Of a stretch of DNA of 64,000 nucleotides, positions 14,800 to 21,600 are shown one piece after another. The notes below the pieces were generated by a model. The model was not told the DNA's origin and searched no databases. It saw only the letters and a list, made by a program, of their open reading frames with translations. How positions within the stretch are numbered: the first letter of the stretch is position 1; each line of letters opens with the position of its first letter. The translations under genes and the position numbers were made by a program. The DNA comes from Streptantibioticus parmotrematis (lineage in GTDB: Bacteria > Actinomycetota > Actinomycetes > Streptomycetales > Streptomycetaceae), in the NCBI RefSeq assembly GCF_019890615.1, contig NZ_JAINVZ010000015.1, positions 1 to 64,000 on the forward strand, read 5' to 3'.

Positions 14800-15600
14800 A
14801 TGACCACAATGGAGGCGGTTCTGGTCTCCGCCGACGGCGAGCACGCCCACGAGGCAGTGGTCGACAAGTCCAACCGCTGGAACGGCTGGTTGTCTCCGCG
14901 CTTCACACTGGAGACCGTCAAGCAGATAGCTGTGGACTGCCAGACGTGGATCGAGAGGTTTGGACGAGCCGACCAAGACGAGATCAGGGTTATCGAGGCC
15001 CCGGAGCTGTCGGAGACGTCCGAGGAAGGTGAGAGCCGCAAGGCCGCCATCGTCCTTCACATTCACTGGGCGTACATCCACACCGACGGCCCCGCCACCT
15101 GTGCAACCGTCGTCGAGCCCGGCGAGGACGGCCGGTATGCCATCGGCGCGTGGGAGTGGACCTGGGCGGAGATCTCGCCCAACATCAGCGAACGCGGCCA
15201 GTACTTGTTCGACTTCTACGCCGCTGCGTTGCGCGAGGCGGTGTGGTTCGAGGCGCAGCCCACACCCGAAGGTACCGATGGCGCTCCAGGTCGGGAGTGG
15301 GAGGAGGTCGAGGCCCTGAACCTCGACGTCAACAGCATCATCCTAAGCCAGCGGGAAGCGTTCATGGCGGTGTGCACATCGTTCGTCTCGGACAACGCCG
15401 AGATGTTGAACGAGATCCCGGCCGAACGAGCCGGAGGCGCGTTCTGGATGTCGGCGCGCGGCGGCGACGGCATCCCGGCACGGTCGCTCCTCGCGCTGCC
15501 AGACGTAGCCAAGGAGTCGCGCGAGCGCCTGCACAACTCGGCAGGCGGGCACCGGTTCGGCACCGTCCACCTTGACGGCACCACAGTGAGCTTCACCTGA
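14800..15600 (+). CDS. Uncharacterised 266-aa protein
   Basis: ATG 14800 is preferred because AGGAAAGGGG ends 6 nt upstream. ATG 14794 and the in-frame leaderless ATG 14713 are alternatives. The protein is acidic and soluble, with an N-terminal alpha/beta region (MEAVLVSADGEHAHEAVVDK) and a central stretch rich in Trp and Glu (YAIGAWEWTWAEISPNIS). A helical middle (YLFDFYAAALREAVWFEAQP) and a C-terminal part ending in a strand-like FGTVHLDGTTVSFT complete it. No known domain is recognised. It is the first gene after direct repeat 2 and is driven by a promoter-leader cassette identical to that of the 9250 gene, so the two are probably co-regulated. Confidence 0.7.
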   Translation: MTTMEAVLVSADGEHAHEAVVDKSNRWNGWLSPRFTLETVKQIAVDCQTWIERFGRADQDEIRVIEAPELSETSEEGESRKAAIVLHIHWAYIHTDGPATCATVVEPGEDGRYAIGAWEWTWAEISPNISERGQYLFDFYAAALREAVWFEAQPTPEGTDGAPGREWEEVEALNLDVNSIILSQREAFMAVCTSFVSDNAEMLNEIPAERAGGAFWMSARGGDGIPARSLLALPDVAKESRERLHNSAGGHRFGTVHLDGTTVSFT

Positions 15601-15809
15601 CCATGTCCGCGCGCCAGATCGCTCCGGCGACGACGGCGCAGCCATCGAAGCCCTGGCACCAAACCGTTCGCGCGGTACGAGAACTTGTGGCTGCACACAC
15701 CGGGCCAGGACCACGCCGATGCTGCCCGAGCGCACCCGTGCCGCCTGTCTAGCCCTAGCCGAACCTCTCAACCCACCGCAAAGAAAGGTGATTCCCCGCC
15801 TACCAAAGA

Positions 15810-15847
15810 TAGATTTCCCTATGTCGCGATGGGGTTGGGCAAGCCCC
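15810..15847 (+). promoter_or_regulatory. Diverged promoter-leader cassette (copy C)
   Basis: TAGATT at 15810-15815 is followed after five bases by ATG at 15821, the same layout as copies A and B. A leader hairpin follows: GGGGT (15831-15835), loop TGGGCAA (15836-15842), then GCCCC (15843-15847). The -35 region is poor. The upstream ORF has 28 codons (MSRWGWASPPDTPPPGRN...) and overlaps the 15885 gene out of frame. It shares the MS-x-x-G-x-ASPP pattern with copies A and B. The rest of 15601-15809 shows nothing. Confidence 0.5.
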
Positions 15848-15884
15848 CCCGACACTCCACCACCCGGAAGGAATCCCACAGACG

Positions 15885-16199
15885 ATGGCGTACGGCAAAT
15901 CGATTGATCTGGACGAAAGCACGCACATCTTGCCGGTCTTCGACCCGGTGCTCCGCACCTTCTCCGTGCAACTGTGGAAGGGCAGCCAACCGGCCGGAAT
16001 TCACGGCCTGGTCGAGAACTTCAGCCACCCCGACGACGTTCTTGACACGATTGATGAGTTCTTGGAGCGATCGGGCGTCCGGGCGCTCACCGAGGACGAG
16101 ATCGGCAAGCTCGGCGGCGAGCTGATCAGGAGCAAGGGCGGTCCCGACGCCGCCATCCTGGAACTCGCGCTGAAGCACCCTCAGCTCTTCTTCTGGTAA
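15885..16199 (+). CDS. Uncharacterised 104-aa protein
   Basis: A small acidic protein. The first 60 residues look like a beta-rich region with a helix (HILPVFDPVLRTFSVQLWKG, then DDVLDTIDEFLERSGVRAL). The end is helical (AAILELALKHPQLFFW). GGAAGGA lies about 13 nt before ATG 15885 and a leader cassette of the copy C type precedes it. No domain is recognised and no membrane segment is seen. It lies between two other unknown genes with related leaders, so it is probably part of the same regulon. Confidence 0.65.
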   Translation: MAYGKSIDLDESTHILPVFDPVLRTFSVQLWKGSQPAGIHGLVENFSHPDDVLDTIDEFLERSGVRALTEDEIGKLGGELIRSKGGPDAAILELALKHPQLFFW

Positions 16200-16268
16200 T
16201 TCACACCGGCCGGGGCCGCGCACCTCAGCGCCGCCCCGGCCCTCCATCAGAACCCAAGACGCCCCCGA

Positions 16269-16286
16269 GGGGCAGGGCAACACCCC
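16269..16286 (+). ncRNA. Leader hairpin with AGGGCAA motif (16342 gene)
   Basis: GGGG (16269-16272) and CCCC (16283-16286) can pair around a 10-nt loop containing AGGGCAA (16274-16280). CCACCAACACC follows. There is no TAGATT promoter here. The stem is short, so the call rests on the shared loop and position. Confidence 0.35.
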
Positions 16287-16341
16287 CGACGCGGGCTCGG
16301 CCACCAACACCGCCGTGACTTGACGCTGAAAGGAGACAGGC

Positions 16342-17301
16342 GTGACCACTTACCACGTCAGCTGGACCAACGAGGACATCGACGCCGAAGACCCGCTGAG
16401 CGCGGCGCGGGAAGCCTGGGACATGCTGCGCGACCCCGAAGCCTTCCCGCCCGTCTTCGAGGTCGGTGCCGGGAGCACCGTGGTCGAGGTAGACCTGCTG
16501 GATGACGCGATTCGACCGGCCAGCAGTCACGCCGCCAACGACCTCGGTGCAGGTCTGATCATTGGGGCCTACCTGGCCACCTACCCGTACCCGCTCCCCG
16601 ACCTGGACACCACCACTGCCCGCGTCGTACGAGCCGACCAAGTCCGTCAAGGTGACGTGCTCCTGAGCGCCTTCAAGTTGAATGACCGGCAGCTCGGCCA
16701 CGCGACGTTGAAGGCCCACATCCCCCGATACGCCGACCCCTCGCCCGCGTGCGGCACGTGCAGCCCCGACTGCGCCGCGTTCGCCCTCCACGCGCAGCAC
16801 GGGGAATGCCCCGCGCTACACATGACCGCCATCGGCCGCGAGGTCACCGACCCCGAGGAGTGCGACGATGAGCCTTTCCACCTCAACGACTTCGCCGACA
16901 CGCTCTACTTGATAGTCCCGCACTCGACGAGAGCCCTCGAAACGGCGGGTCGCGTACTGCGCGCTGCACTGGCCGAACGTAACGTCACCGTGCACGAAGG
17001 TACGGGACCGTACTACGCGATCCCACTGGACCCGGCCACCCCGGCGCAGGAGGTCTACCATCGTGCGCACCTGTCGGTGGCCGATCGCAATACGTCCACC
17101 GAGCACGACTCACCCGCCCACACCGGCTGGACGGTGTTCCTGCGCGACGACAACGGTGAGTCGGTCGGCGAGCCGCTCTACATCGCCGGGGACGGTGAAG
17201 TGATCGACTGTACAGTCGAGTCCGCGGCCGCCGCAGCGTTCATCGCCGGCTGGCTCACCGCGCATCAACGGCCGAGCAGCGCTTCCAACACCCAGGATTG
17301 A
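16342..17301 (+). CDS. Uncharacterised 319-aa protein with a Cys cluster
   Basis: GTG 16342 is preceded by AAAGGAG. A short N-terminal alpha/beta unit (TYHVSWTNEDIDAEDPLSAA, then AREAWDMLRD) leads into a region with Thr/Val-rich strands. Around residues 135-160 the Cys-rich segment ACGTCSPDCAAFALHAQHGE, then CPAL, suggests a structural zinc site. Downstream, SVADRNTSTEHDSPAHTGWT and a strand-rich end follow. The first segment resembles the short domain found repeatedly in plasmid and ICE proteins of unknown function. It ends at a near-palindromic sequence, and a strong 16-bp hairpin lies 26 nt after the stop. Confidence 0.7.
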   Translation: MTTYHVSWTNEDIDAEDPLSAAREAWDMLRDPEAFPPVFEVGAGSTVVEVDLLDDAIRPASSHAANDLGAGLIIGAYLATYPYPLPDLDTTTARVVRADQVRQGDVLLSAFKLNDRQLGHATLKAHIPRYADPSPACGTCSPDCAAFALHAQHGECPALHMTAIGREVTDPEECDDEPFHLNDFADTLYLIVPHSTRALETAGRVLRAALAERNVTVHEGTGPYYAIPLDPATPAQEVYHRAHLSVADRNTSTEHDSPAHTGWTVFLRDDNGESVGEPLYIAGDGEVIDCTVESAAAAAFIAGWLTAHQRPSSASNTQD

Positions 17302-17327
17302 TCAACTAGTTGGTCATGTCCGCACCC

Positions 17328-17362
17328 GGCCCCCGGTCGCGCTGCCAGCGCGACCGGGGGCC
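17328..17362 (+). terminator. 16-bp perfect hairpin terminator
   Basis: The arms 17328-17343 and 17347-17362 are fully complementary around the 3-nt loop GCC. The stem is almost entirely G and C, directly downstream of the 16342 gene, and probably ends the operon. Confidence 0.75.
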
Positions 17363-17468
17363 CGCTTCCGTGCTGTCGTGCTAAGCGCCGCGCTCTGCCA
17401 CCGTGCGAGGTACCGTCGCCCATGACCACCGCGCGCAGCAACACGGCGCCCGAGGGAAAGGGGATCCC

Positions 17469-17837
17469 ATGACGCGTAGCGGGATAGGGATAACGGAGAT
17501 GTCGATCGAGGATCTCGACCTCGACTGGATCGGCATGACGATCGAAGTGGACACCCCGGACGGCAGCAAGGTCGGGTTCCGCCTTGCGCGCTACGAGAAG
17601 ACCACCCGCGACAGCGAGCCGCTGTGGGTCCTCTTCAGCGCCGATCAGCCATGGCGAACTGAGCTGACGGCAGGCGCCAAGGTTCGATGGGTGCACCGGC
17701 CGATCGATCCTGGTCGGCCTGCGGGGCAGCACTTCTCCCCGCATCCGAACCCGGTAACAGCTCCTCAGGCCGGGCCCGTGTCGGCCCCACTTAGCCCGGC
17801 ATCCTGGGTTACACCCCCGGTGCCCGGAACCCGGTAA
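17469..17837 (+). CDS. Uncharacterised 122-aa protein
   Basis: ATG 17469 is preceded by GGGAAAGGGG. The first 75 residues look like a small beta domain (LDWIGMTIEVDTPDGSKVGF, then RLARYEKTTRDSEPLWVLFS), possibly an SH3-like or OB-like fold by appearance only. The proline-rich C-terminal third (PHPNPVTAPQAGPVSAPLSP) is disordered. The stop codon TAA itself lies inside the second CCGGTAACAG repeat. It is last on this strand before a bidirectional hairpin and converges on the 17909 gene. Function unknown. Confidence 0.6.
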   Translation: MTRSGIGITEMSIEDLDLDWIGMTIEVDTPDGSKVGFRLARYEKTTRDSEPLWVLFSADQPWRTELTAGAKVRWVHRPIDPGRPAGQHFSPHPNPVTAPQAGPVSAPLSPASWVTPPVPGTR

Positions 17838-17880
17838 CAGACGCCAAACGCCCGCAGTCCTCGACCTGGACCGGTAACAG
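17751..17880. repeat. Three CCGGTAACAG repeats at 80- and 40-bp spacing
   Basis: Exact 10-bp copies begin at 17751, 17831 and 17871. The first two are extended to GAACCCGGTAACAG and overlap the 3' end of the 17469 gene. The third forms almost the whole loop of the hairpin at 17853-17897. Spacing in multiples of 40 bp and proximity to the candidate oriT suggest a protein-binding array. Confidence 0.5.
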
Positions 17881-17897
17881 CCAGGTCGAGGACTGCG
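17853..17897. terminator. 17-bp perfect hairpin between convergent genes
   Basis: The arms 17853-17869 and 17881-17897 are fully complementary. The 11-nt loop is A plus CCGGTAACAG. It sits between genes converging at 17837 and 17909, so it can serve as a bidirectional terminator. Confidence 0.75.
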
Positions 17898-17908
17898 GCG
17901 CGTCCGTG

Positions 17909-18352
17909 TCACCCGGAGAGGGCCGCTGCCTCCTCTGTTGAACCGGGCCGCTCGACGGCCGTCGACGTCGGCTTCGGCGTCGGGGATCCGGAGTCAGCCG
18001 GAGCACTCGCAGTGCCGTGCAACGACGCCTTGACCTCCCGGACCACAGCCTCCGCCACACCCAGCCGCTCCGCCACGGAACGCACGCCTGAGAGCACCAG
18101 CATCTCACCCATGACGTCGCTCATCTGCTCCCGCAGCTTCCCGTTCTCCTTCTCCACCTCCCCGCGAACCTTCTCGGTGTACTTTCTGATCTTCTCGTCG
18201 GCCGCGGACGCTTTATCAGCTATCGCATCTTCCGCCTCGAACCAGGTGGTCGCCAGGTCTTCTAGTCGCTGCTCGCGTTGGCGACGTTCCACCGTCCGGG
18301 CCCGAGCCTTGTCCCTCGCCTTGAGCTGGCGAGTGGTCCTCCGCTCTGCCAT
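17909..18352 (-). CDS. Coiled-coil protein divergent from the relaxase gene
   Basis: A 147-aa protein from ATG at 18352, chosen because GGGAGGG stands 5 nt upstream. An ATG at 18400 without a good ribosome site would add 16 residues. The N-terminal part is highly basic (RTTRQLKARDKARARTVERR). A long charged helix follows (KIRKYTEKVRGEVEKENGKL), clearly coiled-coil-like. Then comes VRSVAERLGVAEAVVREVKA, a possible HTH, and a Pro/Ser/Thr tail. It is divergent from traA, with the candidate oriT between them. That is the usual place of relaxosome accessory or MobC-like proteins, so an oriT-binding role is plausible but not shown. Confidence 0.65.
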   Translation of the reverse strand: MAERRTTRQLKARDKARARTVERRQREQRLEDLATTWFEAEDAIADKASAADEKIRKYTEKVRGEVEKENGKLREQMSDVMGEMLVLSGVRSVAERLGVAEAVVREVKASLHGTASAPADSGSPTPKPTSTAVERPGSTEEAAALSG

Positions 18353-18490
18353 GAACGCCCTCCCATCGGTAGGTCCACGACCATTGTGGTCTTCAGACAA
18401 CGTCCGGTGCTACGGCGGGAGTTGCCTGGCCGTCTTGTCGACGCGAGCCCGGGACGTCACATACCGGCCCCCTGTGGAAAACAAACGGCG

Positions 18491-18536
18491 CGGCTGTCCC
18501 CAGGGGCGCTCCGGAGAGCGCCCCTCGGGACAGCCG
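18491..18536. other. Two-part hairpin in candidate oriT
   Basis: CGGCTGTCCC (18491-18500) pairs with GGGACAGCCG (18527-18536). Inside it, GGGGCGCTC (18503-18511) pairs with GAGCGCCCC (18516-18524) around loop CGGA. The 2-nt internal loops are CA and TC. It lies 14 nt before the larger inverted repeat in the gap upstream of the relaxase gene. Confidence 0.6.
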
Positions 18537-18549
18537 TAAGCGCTGCGCG

Positions 18550-18643
18550 GATCGTGCCAACGGCGCGGTCGGGATTGTTCGTTGGCCGGCTCGTTCCTCG
18601 CCTTCCCCAACTCACTGCACCCGACCGCGCCGTTGGCACGATC
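18550..18643. other. 24-bp perfect inverted repeat: candidate oriT core
   Basis: The arms 18550-18573 and 18620-18643 are fully complementary, separated by 46 nt. They begin GATCGTGCCAACGG and end CCGTTGGCACGATC. The pair ends about 40 bp before the MobF relaxase start. MobF relaxases bind an inverted repeat close to their nick site, and oriT usually adjoins the relaxase gene. The nick site itself cannot be read from sequence. Confidence 0.6.
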
Positions 18644-18684
18644 GAAGCTTTTGCATTCACAATGTCACAAGGTAGGCTGAGTGC

Positions 18685-21600
18685 ATGATGACCATCCACA
18701 AGCTCAGCGCTGGGGATGGTTACCTGTACTACACGCGCGAAATCGCCACCGGCGACGAACGCCGGTCGGGCAAGCGTGAACTGAGCGATTACTACACCGC
18801 CGAGGGCAATCCGCCCGGCGTCTGGATCGGCGGCGGGACTGCTGAGCTGGGCGTTCGAGGCACCGTCACCGAGGCTCAGATGAAGGCCTTGTACGGTGAG
18901 GGACTGCATCCGGACGCCGACCGGATCCTCGCCGAGGCCGTGGCCGAAGGGCTCAGCCCGGCCGCCGCGATCCGACGGGCCAGGCTGGGCCGGCGGTACT
19001 ACCAGTACGAGCAAACCAAGGGCCCGCTCGCCGCCCGGATTCAGGACGCGATCCAGGACTTCGAGACGCGCGAGGGACGCGAAGCGACTGATGCCGAGCG
19101 CAAGCGCATACGCGGGCGTATCGGCGCGATGGCCTTCCGCGAGGACTTCGGCCGGGCCCCGAAGGACGCTGAAGAACTCAGCCGCTACATCAGCGCGAAC
19201 ACCTCCTGCGACCGCCAGGCGGTCGCAGGCTACGACCTGGTCTTCCGCAACAAGTACGGCTCGGTTCTATGGGCGCTGGGCGATGAGCACACCCGTGTGG
19301 AGGTGCAGGCCGCCCACGAGCAGGCCATCGCCGAAACCCTAGCGTGGATCGAGGAGAATGCCCTGGCGACCCGCACCGGCATCAACGGAATTGCGCAGGA
19401 GGACGTGCGCGGCGGACTGATAGCCGCTCGTTACCGGCACTACGACAGCCGCCGCGGCGACCCGCTGCTGCACGACCACGTCGTGGTCGCCAACAAGGTC
19501 CGTGGCGTGGACGGGAAGTGGCGCTCCATCGACGGAAAGCTGCTGTACGCGATGGGAGTTGCGGCCAGCGAGCTGTACAACCAGCGCGTCGTCGAGGAGC
19601 TGTGCCGCCGGCTCGGTGTGCAGGCCGAGGAGCGGGAGGTCACTCCGGGCAAGCGGCCCGTGATGGCCATCAGTGGCTTGGACGACGACCTGATCGAGGC
19701 GTTCTCCAAGCGGGCCCAGGACATTCGCAAGGACCTGGACAAGCTGCTGCAGGAGTACCGGAGCCGGTATGGCAAGGAGCCGGACACCGGCGCCCGCATG
19801 GCGCTCATCCAGCAGGCCGCACAGATGTCCCGGCCGCACAAGAAGAAAGCCCGTGCCCTGTCCGATCTGCGCGCTGCCTGGCGCGAGGAAGCCATCGGCT
19901 TGTTCGGCGTCGCCCGGATCGACGGCCTGCTGGACCACCTGCGCGCCATCGCCCGCGGCGCGGTGACGGAGGAGGATCCGGCCGCCGCGGTCGACATCGA
20001 GCAGGCCACGCGGGACGTGCTGCAGGTGGTCTCCTCCGAGCGGGCGGTGTGGGGTGAGCGGCACGTGCTCGCCGAGGCCCGGCGGCACGTGGTCCGCCTG
20101 ACCCAGGGCCGCGGTGACACCCGCGGGCTGGCCGAGCGGATCACCCGGCAGGCGATCGACCACGGCTCGATCGACCTGACTCCCCCCGACCTTCACCGGC
20201 CGTTCGCGCCGCTGCAGCGCGCCGACGGCAGCAGCATCTACCGGCGCCGAGAGGCGCAGCTCTACACCTCCAGCGAGGTCCTGGCGGCCGAGTCGCGGAT
20301 CCTGAACGCGGCGCGCACCTCGGTCATCCCGGCGCTGGGCGCCGACCGCTTCGCCGCGGTTGCCGAGCGGTTCGACGGGCCCCCGCTCGACCCTGGCCAG
20401 CGGCGGCTGGCCCAGGCGTTTGCCTGCTCGGACAAGCTGGTCGTCGTCGGTATCGGCCCGGCCGGCTCCGGCAAGACCACCGCCCTGCAGTTGGTGCGCG
20501 ACGCCATCGCCGCCGGTGGCGGCCGCCTCATACCCCTGGCCCCCTCCAGCCGGGCGGCGAAGGTCATGGAGGACGACCTGGGCGCCGTCGCCCACACGAT
20601 GCACAGCTGGATCGCCCAGCGCGACCGGCTCGCCGAGGGACGGCGGGTCAAGGACGCCTTCCAACTCCGCCCGGGCGACGTCATCATCGTCGACGAGGCG
20701 GGCATGGCCGGAACCCGCAACCTCGCCGGGATCGTCGCCGAGGCCGAAGCGGCCGGCGCTCTGGTCCGCCTGATCGGCGACCCCGCGCAGCTCGGCGCGG
20801 TGGAGTCCGGCGGCGCCCTGCGGTTGGTGGCCCGCGAGGTCGGCGCGGTCGAACTGGAGCAGTTGCACCGCTTCCGCACCGACGGGGAAGCCGAAGCCAC
20901 CTTGGCCCTGCGCGACGGCGATCCTGCCGACGCGTGGACCTGGCATCTCGCCCAGGATCGGATCGTTGGCGGCGGCCCGCAGGAGATGCTGGACTCGGTC
21001 TTCGCCGCCTGGCAGACCGACACCGAGGCTGGCCTGCACTCGCTGATGATGGCCGACGACACCGATGCTGTGCGCGAACTCAACCTGCGCGCCCAGGCGT
21101 TCCAGATCGCCTCCGGACGCCTGGACCTGGCCCACTCCACCGCCCTGCGCGACGAGATGCAGGCGGCTGTCGGCGACCTCATCGTCACTCGAAGGAACCG
21201 GCGCCGTCTGATCGTCAACGCAGGCTTGGACTTCGTCAAGAATGGCGACCAGTGGTGCATCGAAGCCCTCGACGCTGCGGGCAACGCCACCGTCCGCCGC
21301 ACCGGCCACGGCGGCCGCGTCGTCCTCCCGGCCTTCTACCTGCGACGGCACGCCGAACTCGGCTACGCCTCCACCGTGCACCGCGCGCAGGGCCTGACGG
21401 TGGCGACCGCACACGGCCTGATCACCGCCCGTACGAGCCGCGAGTCCGCTTACGTCATGGCCACCCGCGCCCGCCTGTCGAACCGGCTGTACGTGGTCGC
21501 CGACGAGGGCCAGAGCATGCACGACGTGCTGGACGCCGTGGCGCGTAGCAGTCGCGGATCGGTCTCCGCGCACGAGACCATCCGGGCCGAGCAGCACCGC

